A DNA stretch of 64,000 nt, from contig OY978099.1 in the NCBI GenBank assembly GCA_963854735.1, positions 372,001-436,000 on the forward strand. The letters run 5' to 3'. The notes beneath the pieces are model-generated. The model ran no database searches. It was given only the letters and a program-made list of their open reading frames with translations, and was not told the DNA's origin. The position numbers and the translations under genes were made by a program. The stretch comes from Marvania coccoides. Taxonomy: Eukaryota > Chlorophyta > Trebouxiophyceae > Chlorellales > Chlorellaceae. Positions 41,376 through 53,470 of the stretch are shown in pieces. Each line of letters begins with the position of its first letter. Within the stretch, counting starts at the first letter, position 1.

Positions 41376-42058
41376 ATGTCTGCGCCTGACAACAAGTCCA
41401 TCGTTGCTGCTGGGGAGGAAGGTGGTGGTGGTGGTGTGTCTCTGGGCAAGGGTGCCTGGGACTGCGACACCAACACTGAGATTCCGCCGGAGAAGGAGGC
41501 TTACGTATTTGAGGAGATCGCGACGATGGACTACCCTTTCGAGGGCATCCCCACCGTGCCGCCGCGCAAGGACATGGACCACCTGGCCTTCTTTTGCGGC
41601 GGCTGCAGGTACCGCGTAAAGGCCTACCCTGATTGGCCGGCCGCAAAAGTAAGTGGAGCCCGTTAATTAACATCATTTACTGTGAGATAATTCACAGTAA
41701 ATCGGCAATTTATTTATTTGGTTTCCAGGTGAAAAAGGCGCTGTTTGACGGTGGCATTGCCCGGTCCAACAAGCCTGAAAACGTGAGGAACACGCCCGGT
41801 ATTCGCAGCTGGGAGGACCTGGAGCTCATTTACGCGGGCCAGAGGATGGCGAACGACGCCCCACTGGCCAAGTACCACGTTCCCCCGGTGAGTGGAAGGG
41901 AATTACTTTATAAACATTCATTTTCCCTTAAATGTGAATATACATCTTTCTCAAACCACCATTTGGCTGTTTTACAGGGGTGCAAGTGCCTGATCGCCAT
42001 CGAGCGTGCCAAGCTGGAATTGGGTAAGCCTGACCCCGACTCTGCTTACTGGAATTGA
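41376..42058 (+). CDS. Ubiquitin-like-fold protein, unassigned
   Basis: Exons are 41376-41648, 41729-41887 and 41978-42058 (170 aa). The N-terminus has a Gly run. FFCGGCRYRVKAYPDW is a strand with a CxxC pair, followed by KKALFDGGIARSNK, then WEDLELIYAGQRMANDAPLAKY and VPPGCKCLIAIE. The strand-helix-strand order and LIYAGQRMxxDxPLxxY resemble a ubiquitin-like fold (compare IFAGKQLEDGRTLSDY of ubiquitin). There is no C-terminal diglycine, so conjugation is unlikely. All three exons join in phase with standard borders. I cannot name the family; a role in a mitochondrial or nuclear complex is possible but not shown. Confidence 0.75.
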
Positions 42059-42558
42059 TGCATGGCGAGGGAGGAAAGAGACGAACCGACAGCAGATCTC
42101 TTCCCATTATTTAATAGCAGTATTTCAATTCCACCCATCCACGATAGTAAGAAGAAGTTCCTTTGGGTTTTTATATTTGTTAATTTGACATTGAAACACA
42201 TTGAGACGTGTTCATTCATGCCTTTAAGCGAATGGAAAATAGAGGTACATTTATGCGTTCAGAATTGTAATAATTCTGAAAAAATATTAAAGTATCAACC
42301 TGAACAACAGGCTGGGGAAACTCGAAAAAAAGCGTGATTGAAATCTCTCACAACAGAGCTTTTTGAATAGTCTGTAATTGGGAATTAAAAAAATAGCTGA
42401 AAGGCAGTATAGTAGAGCTGAGGCTTTCCCACGTATATTTTTTGCGGCAGGCCTGGGAATAAATATTTTTTCTCGAAAGCAAATTTCTCATCTCATGCAG
42501 CGTTCTCAATCTTTTTTTAAACCTAAACTTAGCTATATTAATTGGGTAGCTTTATCAA
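42059..42558. other. Spacer between Ubl-like gene and RAPTOR
   Basis: A 500-nt AT-rich tandem spacer. TGTAA at 42266-42270 may end the upstream gene. AGAATTGTAATAATTCT at 42261-42277 is a near-perfect inverted repeat around it. The right part is the RAPTOR promoter/5' UTR. No gene seen. Confidence 0.5.
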
Positions 42559-45500
42559 ATGGAGCCTGAAATGCCGAGCGCATTCAGCGGCCTCGAACCC
42601 TCATCGTCTAAATCGCCCCCCAGCACGCTCACTGACGAGTTGGCCCGCCGCCTCGCTGCGCTGGACACGGTAAAAATGCGAAATCGTGCGTCAGATCCCC
42701 CAACAATGCCCATCGCTCACCCACTCTCCCTTGTCCTTGCCCTGCAACCCCGCCAGAGCGGCGACTCTGCTGCCCCCCAGGAAAGTAGCAGCTGGGTGGC
42801 CCAGCAGCACAACTCCTCCCTGTTGTTTTGCGACGCTCGGCACGGTGGGTTGAGCGACGATGCCGAGGCAGAGGAGGCCCTGGGCAGCGAGGGCCTGGTG
42901 ACAAAGTGGCGGCACAAGGAGCGGCTGAAGACCACAGCAGTGGCCCTGGTGGTGTGTTTGAACATCGGCGTGGACCCTCCTGACGTGATCAAGATATCTC
43001 CCTGCGCCCGGTTGGAGTGCTGGGTGGACCCGCTGTCGATGCAGGCCCCCAAGGCGCTGGACACCATCGGGAAGAACCTGCAGGCGCAGTATGAGCGCTG
43101 GCAGCCGCGCGCGAAGTACAAGATGCATCTCGACCCTACCACGGATGACGTTAAAAAGCTGGCCATCAGCTGCAGACGCACCGCCAAGAATGAGCGCGTG
43201 CTGTTTCATTACAACGGCCACGGGGTGCCGCGCCCCACCGCCAACGGCGAGATCTGGGTGTTCAACAAGAGCTATACCCAATACATCCCGTTGTCGCTGT
43301 ACGATCTACAGACCTGGGTGGGGTCGCCCGCCATCTTCATCTTTGACTGCTCCATGGCCGGCCAAATTCTGTCGAGCTTCAAACAATTCATGGTCCAGCG
43401 GCAGCACGAGGGGGAGGGGGCAGGGGCATTCCCTGGGGGCAGCTACCCACCTGAGGGCGCGGCCCTAAAGGGTGGCGACCCCATGCGGGACTGCATCCTG
43501 CTGGGAGCCTGTGCTGAGAACGAGCTGCTGCCTCAGAACCCCGACCTGCCGGCTGATGTCTTCACCTCCTGCCTGACCACCCCCATAAAGGTGGCGCTGC
43601 GGTGGTTCTGCTCCCGCAGCCTGCTGCGCCACGAGGGAGTGACCAAGGAGCTGATCGACCGCATCCCAGGCAAGCAGACGGACCGCAAAACACCTCTGGG
43701 CGAGCTCAACTGGATCTTCACGGCCATCACCGACACCATCGCGTGGAACGTGTTGCCCCGCGCGCTGTTCCAGAAACTGTTCAGGCAGGACCTGCTGGTG
43801 GCCTCGCTGTTCCGCAATTTTTTGCTGGCCGAGCGCATCATGCGGGCGGCGAACTGCACCCCCATCAGCCACCCCCGCCTGCCACCCACCCATCAACATC
43901 CCATGTGGCAGGCGTGGGACATGGCCGCCGAAGGGTGCCTCCTGCAGCTGCCCGACATGCTGGCAAGCGACGGCAAGGAGTACCAACCCAGCCCCTTTTT
44001 CAGCGAGCAGCTCACCGCGTTCGAGCTGTGGCTGGAGCACGGCAACGCCGAGAAAACGCCGCCGGAGCAGCTCCCCATTGTGTTGCAGGTGCTGCTGAGC
44101 CAGGTGCACCGTCTGCGCGCCTTGGTGCTGTTGGGTCGCTTCCTGGACATGGGCCCGTGGGCGGTGGATCTGGCGCTGTCTGTAGGCATCTTCCCCTACG
44201 TGCTGAAGCTACTGCAGACCACGGCGCCCGACTTGCGCCAAACCTTGGTGTTCATCTGGACCAAGATCATGGCCTGGGACGCCAACACCCAGGTCCAGAG
44301 TGACCTCATCAAGGACGGCGGCCACCAGTACTTTATCAAGCACCTGGATGCGCAGGACGCGGAGGTGGGGTCGAGAGCGCAGGCAGCCTTCGTGCTGGCA
44401 GCCATTTGTAACGGCCACCCGAAGGGACAGCTGCTTTGCGCCCAAGCAGGCCTCCTTCAGGTGTGCGTATTGCAGCTGCCGCTGGTGCTGGCGACGGCTG
44501 CAGGAGAGCAGGCCTTCGCCGGGGATTCCATCCTCCTGGCAAAGTGGCTCATCCTGTGCGTTGGAAAACTGTGCGAGGACATGCCAGAAATCACTGCTCT
44601 GGCGCTGCAGGAGCAGGTGAGCACAGGATTTCTCCTGAGAAATCACGGCATTTTTATTTTGTGCAATTTTACATCACCATCGATATTTGACCGAGTATTT
44701 TCAACTTCTTTTATAGATTCACGAAACGCTGCTTAAAGTTCTTACTTCTGACAACCCCGAAATTCGCTCTGCGGCTGTCTTTGCGCTGGGATCCCTCATT
44801 CAAGCCTCCGAGTTTGGCGTCGAGAAGACGGCAGAAGTGAATGCTCACCAAACGCAGCTGGCTGACCAGGAGCGCCTCGCGCTGGAGCGTACTATCATTT
44901 GTGGGTTGCTTGAGGTAGTCTACGATGGGAGCTCCTTGGTCAGGGCCGAAGTTGCCCGCGCTATGGCCCGGGTTGCCCATGGCCACGCAGTGCTGTTCCA
45001 GGACGCCGTTCACGAGCACCAGAAGACTTCGGCACGCATGCTCCGTGCAAAGCCATCGGGTTCAAGCACGAAGGGTCTGCGACCTGATGCTTCACTGTCG
45101 GCTCCGCCAGGCTCCGGCTCTGAGACCGCACCATGGCCTGCACAAGGCACTGGCAGCTCGACAGGCAGCGACGCCCGGGAGAATCGTTCCAGTGGTGGCA
45201 GTACAGGTGCGTAATGACTTCACATTCTTCATTTCATTTTTAATGCGATTTGTTGCGTTACATAACGGAATCATTTTTCTTCTTCTTATGCAGGCAAGCT
45301 GACATCTCACGAGCATTCATCTCCTGGTGTCCGTCTTCGTGACGATCTCGCATACGAACCAATCTTGCACGTTGGTTTAAACAAGAACAATCTTATCGGT
45401 ATGTTTTCGATTCTTTCAAATAAACATTCTACAGCGCAAGATAGTGCATGCAGTCTTACTTACAAGTGCGAATGGTCCATTTCAGGAGGCGGTGTTTATG

Positions 45501-47747
45501 CTTCAGCAGACGCAGCTCGAGTCGGCGGAGGGCTGTATCATGCAGTTGTGGAGGCTTTATGTACATTAGCAACAGATTCTGCTGTTCAGGTGACTAGCTA
45601 TTTTAATGCACGGCTGTTTATTAATGCATATTTGACCCGGAAAAAGTTAATTTTGTTTTATTTTCTTTCTTCGTGCAATCTAGGTTTGGAGAGCTGGGCA
45701 AAGGGCGCTGGAGACGGCACACGTTGAAATGGTGTTCGTCGGCCAGCACTCTGGTGGGGGGCCTGCCCCACTGCGCAGTGCTCAAGCATCTTCGCAGACT
45801 CACCAAACTGTGCCGTCAGGTTCAGCGTCAGGAATGTCGTCCTTCCTCCCGAAGTCCTGGCAGTCAAAGAGCTGGAGATCATTCGGTCAGCCCGCAGCCA
45901 CTCGCTCTCCTCCGCCGCAGAGCGTTGCGTCGAGTGTAGCATCAAGTCCAGACGAATCCACATCCGTCCTGGGTGCTGACATTTCCTCGCGTGGGCCAAA
46001 ACCTCAATTTATTCTTCGAATGGTAAGCCTACTCCTAGAATACTGATATATGTTCATTTTTTTAAAACACTATTTTCATTTATTATTATATCGCAGTTGC
46101 CCGACGCTGGCGATTTAGAAGGGACAGTGCACCGTGGCAGCGAGATTCGCGCATTGGCACCTCCCCTGCAGCTGGGACCCTCACAAATTTACGCGGCCAG
46201 CTGCAAAGAGTACCGGTGGCCATCGCTGCCACCTCTTTCATTAGAAGAACGCGGCCCACCATGGACGCGGCCAATCTCAGGCAGCGTCCTCGAAGATCGC
46301 AGCATTCGGGTGAGTGATAGCGATTTATTATTCTATAATGAAATTTTCTTCGGTTGCTGGACTTTTTCGTTATCTGTTCAGCACGATTAGATAACGAATT
46401 TTAATTTTTTGCTGTACAGCGAGATGAGGGTATCACCAAGTGCCGTGCTGTTTCAACCTTGGGCGCGCGCATGCGTGAGCAAGTCATTAGCTTGAATGTT
46501 TCAGCAGAGCGTACAACTGCCCTACTGCTGGATTCTTTCAGAACAAATTTGGCGACTGCGGACGGCGAAGGCAACATCAGGGTTTCAGATTACGCCCACG
46601 GAACTACTTTAAACCAGTTCTCTCTGACTTCAGGTAGGCATCGAATAAGTCGAAGTCAAATCACATTTTATGATTTCAAGTCTTTATAAATTACGACCAA
46701 TTTTATCGCAGTAGATGGAGGACCTCCTGTTGGCGTGAAGGCTTTGTACCGCATTAATCCGTTGTACAACGAGCTTTTGATGTGCTGCACTAGGGAGGGC
46801 GTGGTTTCAGTGTGGAGGGACTACGGAGCGAAAGGACGGCAGAGCCTTGCTACCTCATGGCAGTCTGTCCTCATTCAGGCGCAGGTTAGTATTGCTATTC
46901 AAGTAAATATTAAAACGCAATGCTCTTATAAAAAATTATATTCGTAATAATAACTGTGCTTGGATACATTTTAGAATGTTGTATTTATTATTGATAATAA
47001 GATGTTTTTTTTTCTTGATTCAATATGCAGAATATTTGCTCTTTGGACGCAGCGACGTATTGCCATTCTGCTGAACATGCCAGTGGCGTCTTGTACGCTG
47101 CTGGAGGGCATTGCAGTGCCAAGGGCATCACAATCAATGTGTGGGACCTTCATCGCGAGTATTGCGTATCCCAGCTATCCGCATCTCCCGTAGGTGATCG
47201 ACCACCCAGTGTGCCCAAGTACATCACAGCCTCAAAGCGGTCACCGCTGCTTTATGCTGCCGACGAAACTGGCCTTGTGCGCATTTACGATAGGCGCGTA
47301 GAGCAGCAGGTTGAAAGTACGCAGCCCTGGAAGGATCAACAGCTTGCTGGCATGGTGGCTGAGCCTGGTGGTATTGAAGATAGACTAGTCCTGGGGTATC
47401 GGAATGGTACTCTGAAATTTCTGGACTTCCGCAAACTTGGCAGTAAGGACACCTCGGGGGAAGTTGTCTTCGTCAGCAGCGTAGAAGGCCACAGCAAAGG
47501 AAATATGACGACGCTGGCCGGCCATGACTATGCCCCGCTAATTGCAAGTGCGACCACCACTCAGGTAGTGAAAGTATGGTCCCTCACCGGCGATCAAATC
47601 GGTGTCGTGCGGCCTCACAGTTCCATCCTTGGTCAGCCAATGGGGCCAACCACCTGCTTGGCATTCGCGCCGTACTCTTTGCAGCTGGCATCGGGCGGGG
47701 GTGATTCTATTTGTGCAATATATTCTCTAGATTTAGGCCAGACTTAA
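42559..47747 (+). CDS. RAPTOR: RAPTOR, regulatory subunit of TOR complex 1
   Basis: Exons are 42559-42669, 42757-44616, 44717-45206, 45294-45398, 45486-45589, 45684-46022, 46097-46309, 46420-46633, 46712-46884 and 47031-47747 (1441 aa). RAPTOR presents substrates to TOR kinase. The N-terminal RNC/caspase-like domain has [36 protein letters not shown] and FIFDCSMAG. The ARM region follows ([38 protein letters not shown]). The C-terminus is a seven-blade WD40 propeller ([36 protein letters not shown]). The first intron (87 nt, GTAAAA..CGCCAG) is in frame and open, so retention would add 29 residues. The stop is 47 nt from that of FAB1. Confidence 0.95.
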
Positions 47748-47794
47748 TTTGTTACAATATGAAATAACTTGTTACGAAGTTACAGGGTAAAATA

Positions 47795-50700
47795 TTAAAT
47801 GAAAGAAATATTAGCATGCGCATCGCTTGTAGTTAGGGGTTTCGTCAAACACGGTACAACCGTAAAGTAGGAGAGCATCGCAGCTCTGAAGCGGCGTGCG
47901 TACTGTTGAGGAGAAATTATGGTCGGCTCCTTGCCTGCCCCGCCAAGCAGTCCAGATTGCTTCACCCAGCTTTCTACCTGCTTATCCCAAGTATACTGCC
48001 GTAAGTAATCCACCATCCCAACAACGAGTTCTTGCCGGGTTTTATTGAAGCCCACCAGCAGGCTGTAATCCATGACGCCCAGGGAGGCCAGAAAACCTGC
48101 AAAATAAAAAGTGTAAGAAAGGGAACGAAGGACGTTGGATATGTATAAGTTTATATTTTCTATTCAACATCGAGATACATATCGAGAGTAAAAAGGAGGA
48201 AAGAAGGGAAAATAACCAAACCACAATATCCTTACTTGTATCAATGCAAAGGTTGTTTTGCAGCTCATAATAAGCACCAGGAGCAACCAGTGTAGGACTT
48301 TGGTTATTCAGCTGCCGCAGATTGTCGTCGAGCAAGACTGCAGGACTATTCCCCACAGGAGGAGTAGCATAGCGATCCCTCTCGGAGCCCTTGAGGTCGT
48401 AAATGGCGTTCACAGTGCAGCCATGGAAGAGATTCTCCATTATCATAAAATCCAAAATCCCTTCCTTTCCCCCAAATGGAGGAGAGCGGCCGCCGAGGTA
48501 CTCGACCTGGACCTGAAAAGATGACAATGGTATAATGAAATAATAGCATGTGAATTATGTGTGAGAATTATTGCAACCCCCCTTGTATAAATGGTACAAT
48601 ATTTACCTGGTAAATCCCGAGGACCTTGGCTAAGCAACTAGATCCTCCGGTAGAAAGCGAGGCCTGAACATGCTGAAAATAGTCGGGCGCGAATCCCAAA
48701 AAAGACTGCTTTTCGGACCGCGTCAACTGCTTGATTATGTATCTGTCATCCCTAGTTTTCGCGAAAAAAACGTTTGATTTTCCGCCTTGAGCAGACCATG
48801 GAATGCATCGCCCTATAGAAGCGACAAAGGCTGCTTCTTCCCCTTCAATGCAAAGCCTTCGCAACGCAGCAAAGTGAGGAGCGTAGTAGGCCGTCATTTG
48901 AAAGCGAGCGCGTCGAGAATCCGGCACCACGGCATCTTCGGCAATCATTTGGCAGTCAAGTTGGAGCGGCGCAAGCAGAATAGCGTCGTCGGCAGAAGGA
49001 CCAGATGACAATTCGGCCGCAGCCTCGTTGTTGCCAGACGATAGACAGGTAATCGTTGACTCGCTAATGAAATCTTGGTATTGTCTGCGCAATCGACAAT
49101 TTCCAACAAAGGGTTATTCACAGCTTGTAAGATAGGTGAATATAATTATTGTTACTATTATTATGAATGATAATTATATGTAGTCTAACTTGCCTGGTTG
49201 ATAAGAAGTATGCAACTACAGAAGTGGGTTCCCTGTCGTAAACTGTCACGGGAGCCTGCTGCAAATCGCCACCATCCAGCAGCATGGACCGTCCATTGAA
49301 AACAGTCTGCAATGCGGTATGCGGAATCGAAGGTTTTACACTCTTTTCCAGCTCGGTCGCCGAGACTTGTGAGGCGAGGAGAGACAACTCCTGCATCAAT
49401 CCGTCGAGCTGGCTCTCGAGGTCTTCGCCGACTTCGTCATCTGTTATAAAGAAGGAAAATATACCAATTGTCAATTTCAGGGGGGGCGGGCGCGCGGGGG
49501 GAGGAGGGTTAGGGGGTGGAGGGGGGAGCGCGAAACACCTACCGCTCGCCAGCGTTCGGCGCAAATCTATGCTCCCACGTCCGCGAAGATCGATTGTCGT
49601 AGATGCCTGCTGCTGAGCAGAATGTCCGCGAGGTATTTCGTAAGCCTGCTCTTGCTGAACGACCTCAGGCTCCTGCTCGAACTGCGCAACATACCGAGCC
49701 ACAAGGCCAGCTGGAATGGCTTCAAGATGACGAAAGGTCGTAGGCTCCTTTTCATCAGCTGCGACAAGCTTCGGCGCCATGTAGTTCTGCGGCACGCTGC
49801 GTCCGGCAGGAGAAACAATGTCATTCATCAAAGGCTGCTCTTGTATTATGGTCGATGCTCCACTGTTTGCACGCGCGAGCGATGGTTGCAGGTCTGCTGC
49901 CGAGCCTTTCGTTCGAATTAGCAGCGCTTCCTGCTGCGCAATCAGAACCAAATGGCGACGCAGCTTATTCACCATCTCCACGGAGAGCGGCAGGGAAGAA
50001 GATAGCGTTGGAATGTTATGGACCTGTAGTAAAATAGTACGTTTATTTAAGTTCGGGATGTTATGAGTAATTAACTAAAGTATAAATATACGCGGGGTAA
50101 AGCTTAGCTGTATCTATTTATCTCCTTACCATTCGCATGAATGTCGACCGCACAACCTGAAACTTGGGAGAGCATTCCGCACCATCTGCAGTGATGCTTT
50201 CAATAGTTTCTTCCAAGAGACCGAAAATCTCGTCAGCTTCCTGAAAAAGTGGATGTTTATTGCGGGGGCAGTAGTTATTAGAAGACGTCTACGTAAAGGT
50301 TGTATGCCAAGAATGCATTTTATACCAAAAATAAAATAAAAGTCGATCGCAAGAAGCCCACCTCGGTAAGGGTCTTGACCTCGTCCTTTAGCCATAGCGA
50401 GGGCTCCTCTTCAGCCAAGCGGAGGATAGGCTGAGGGAAGGTCACCCTGTAAGGCTTTATCCAGGAGTGGTGCAGACAGATGACGGTCCTCCCCAGTGCA
50501 AGGTAGCGAACGAAATCGTGTTGCAACGAGAGTTGAGACAGCTCCAGGCGCCTTGCATCCAGCAAAAGAGTCAAAAGGTGCGCAAAGGACACCGCCGCAG
50601 AGTCTGCGCTAAGATGAATTCTTTGCGCGGCAGACCCGTCCGCCAAGGTGTCTCTTCCCACTGGCCGCATCCAAAGCCACACCTGGCGGTCCCGAGCTCC

Positions 50701-52140
50701 TGGAAGCTCCTTCTGCGGCGATAAGTGCACGCTGGAGAGGGTCACGAGGCCGTCGCCGTGGAAAAAACTGCGGAGGTGCAGAGTTGCACCTTCCCCGCAC
50801 TGCGGATGGGGGCATTTGCGGTCGGTGGGGGCAGCAGCGAGCAGGAAGTCTGCAAGGGTGAGATCTCCTTCTCGGTAGTAAGGCATAGAGTGCAGGTGGG
50901 GAGCCTCGCATCGGATGCCTCTGACGGGATTCCTGCAGGAGAGAGCGAGCTCCAGCTGCTGCGTGTCGCAGAAGTTGACAGCTGCTTGTCCATGCCCGTC
51001 CAAGCCCCCACCGCTGCAAGCAGTGCAATGTGGCGAGGCGGAAGTGATGGGGAAAGCGCCACGTTCGCCCTTCGCTCGCGCCACAGACTCCAACGAAACG
51101 GCTAGTGGCGAGGGAAGGAGCCCCGGGCGGGCCGCTGCAGACACCATCGGCACAGCTGCCAGGTACTGCTCAGCCAAGAAGGCAGCCTCCAGGTTGTTCC
51201 ACAAGGCTGCATAAGCTGCGGTGATGGCCACCCTTTTCAGCTTGACCAGCTCCTCTGCGCTGGGCCCCTGCAGCACCATGCTAGCGCCAGTGCCGCGTCG
51301 GCAACCTTTGAAAAACATCACCGGATGCGCTTCCTCCTCTCCCTCGCCATTGGGAAACATCACTTCGAATGCCTCGCAACTTCCCACGCAGCTCTGCGCG
51401 AGCGCGGTCCCAACAGGCCGCACGGTGCTGCCCACGCAGCGCGCCACCCGTTGCAGCAGTTCCGGCTTCACCCCAGTCACCAGCGACATCCCAGCCTCCA
51501 GCAGCAGCTCTTGGGCATGCCGTGCGGCGCCTCCCTCGACCAGCACCACGTCTGGGGCCACCGCAGTGACATCCTCCACCCACGTTTTCAGCCGCTCCCT
51601 GTCTGCCTCCATCGCCGCGTTGAAACTCGACAGCTTGTCCTGCGCAGGGTCGTGCTCTAGCGCGCCAGACAGCGTCAGAATACGGGGGTTCTGGATGGAG
51701 GTACGCATGCGTTTGTGGGCCACGTTTTTGTGGCACACGACGCCATCCACCGAGCACGACCCCTCAGCCGCGGCCGGAAGCTCCAGGTCCTGCGCCGCAG
51801 CCACCACGACCTTTTTCACCTTGATATGACGAGAAAGATCGGTCTCGCCGCACTGCCGCAGCGCTGCGGGCGACAGAATGGCGGCAGCTTCACGGGAAAG
51901 CCTGGCCACCAGCGGCGCCCATGACTTGACGTTGTCCACGCTCTCCGCCTTCAGCAGCTGTGCCACCAGAGCGTCAACATGGCCAGCGGAAGCGTCTAAA
52001 AATGCGGCTTTTGTGGTCGTGACAGCCTGGGTGTGCGCCTCTTCGTCGTCCACAGCGGCGGGTGGGACCTCCCACGTCAAGGCAGCGTCTCGTGGAGGCT
52101 TGCTCTCCCCCGAGCCGGCGCTGTTCCGCGGTTCACCCAT
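47795..52140 (-). CDS. FAB1: 1-phosphatidylinositol-3-phosphate 5-kinase without FYVE domain
   Basis: Exons are 50362-52140, 50130-50240, 49543-50023, 49194-49440, 48607-49084, 48236-48512 and 47795-48096 (1224 aa). Fab1/PIKfyve makes PI(3,5)P2 on endosomes and vacuoles. The GroEL-like domain spans about 140-340 (KNVAHKRMRTSIQNPRIL, DVVLVEGGAARHAQELL). A Cys-rich conserved region follows (SPHCTACSG to CEAPHLHSMPYY, CPHPQCGEG). The C-terminal kinase has KSNVFFAKTRDDRYIIKQL, CLAKVLGIYQV, FMIMENLF, AIYDLKGSERDRY and MDYSLLVGF. No FYVE finger is encoded, as in the plant FAB1C/D subtype. Intron 4 starts GCAAGT; the GT five bases on would lead to a stop. Confidence 0.94.
49085..49193 (-). other. 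GC-AG intron in FAB1
   Basis: Donor GCAAGT reading down from 49193, acceptor TTGCGCAG. The junction AG|A gives STRQYQDF; the nearby GT alternative gives a frame with an early stop. Confidence 0.8.
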
Positions 52141-53470
52141 TAATATGACTGTTGAAACCAGGCGTTTCCACTGATCATTATCCGATGAAGAGTCCTCCTA
52201 CTTTTGAAGGTCGAGATAGATGAAACTGATCACTAAAATAACAAAAACTGGTGCCCAATAGACTATGGCGGCTGTCGGACTGTATCTGAGCTTATATACG
52301 TCTGTATAAGTATTCAAAAAAAACAAAAAAAAACAAGTCACGAGAGAGCTGAAAAAACAATTTCGAACGAAAAAACAATTTCTCGGGGAAGAGGCGAATC
52401 CTGATTCGTTTTGCATATTTAAGTTTGATTATTTCCAGTCCATTGTGACGATAGCTTAGAGGCCCAGCCTAAAAGCTGTGACGGCATTGCAAGAGCTTTT
52501 CCTTTTCCCCCATTATACCCAATTAATGCAGCACTTTATAGCTCTTGTGATTGAGAGTATCGTCAGAAATATTCCGACATTCCCGGTGCAACGTTGGCAG
52601 GCAGCTTTTTCTCGCACCAAAAGTTTCTATTTTCTCTGCGTTGGGAAGCGGTGCAGCTGGTACAGATACATTATGATAGAGTTAGCTATGGCGCAACGCT
52701 TGCAAAAAGCACACGCTTCACCCCTTTGACCGCTGCTTTGGAAATTCAATTGGTTTGACGCGGTGTCTAAAAGAACGGCGGCGCTCCAGGAAACTGGGAG
52801 TGCGGATGCCGCATTTGGGCTGGATTGTGCTGCTTCTTTGTTTTAAGGTACGACGAGGCGATCGTCGTATTTATTCTATCTTCTCTGGATGGACTATCAA
52901 TTTTGAGGGGGAAACTGATAATCGGGGGTGCCTGGAAATCTGTCTGTCGGCGTTCTCGTCCTACCAGCATTCGTGTACCCTGCCCTACCAGCCTTTCGTG
53001 TAATGCGAAGGATGCTGTTATGTTGTCTGTATACTTAGTATAATACTAATTAGATTTTTTTTTACTATTCTCGACGAGCACCCGCGACGAAAGCTGGGGA
53101 ACCCCCGAGTTGCGATGTAATACTACTTAAATGGTGGGGTCCGAACAATTGTGGCTCCTTCGAAGAGTATCATAAACAAATCAATGAAGATGTCAAATTC
53201 CTGCGAAGAATTGTGTGGTGGGCAGACATAATTTGGAAAGAAATAATGAGGACTGCTGAGGCTCACAAACCTCTTTCTGTGAATGGTAGACGTTCTCAGA
53301 CTTCACCGCGTCTTTCCAATTTCGAAAATTATTCGGGGGGAGGGGGGGGGGGTTGTTTGTTGGTCAAAATATTCAAATTGTTTTTTTCCAATTCACCCCA
53401 GCCGCCTCGCAACTCGTTTCTGACCCAAGTCCGATCTGATGCCTCGGCTTTTGTTCGAAAATTCATTAAA
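52141..53470. other. Long divergent spacer FAB1 / PurH
   Basis: At 1330 nt this is the longest gene-free stretch. It contains a possible small exon (52198-52301, minus), a perfect hairpin TACGACGA-GGCGA-TCGTCGTA at 52849-52869, a doubled CCTACCAGC(A/C)TTTCGTGTA-like unit at about 52961-53002, and a G-run at 53335-53351. The last 200 nt are the promoter and 5' UTR of PurH. No full gene could be assembled. Confidence 0.5.
52198..52301 (-). CDS. Possible last exon of a small tail-anchored membrane protein
   Basis: An acceptor-like TTTGAATACTTATACAG precedes 35 codons ending in TAG. The peptide has SPTAAIVYWAPVFVILVISFIYL, cut here to its core: a single hydrophobic helix after SPT, with a short tail. 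The arrangement resembles Sec61 beta (YTD...KxSPTxVLV + helix), but the match is weak and I could not find an upstream exon in phase. It may be chance. Confidence 0.25.
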
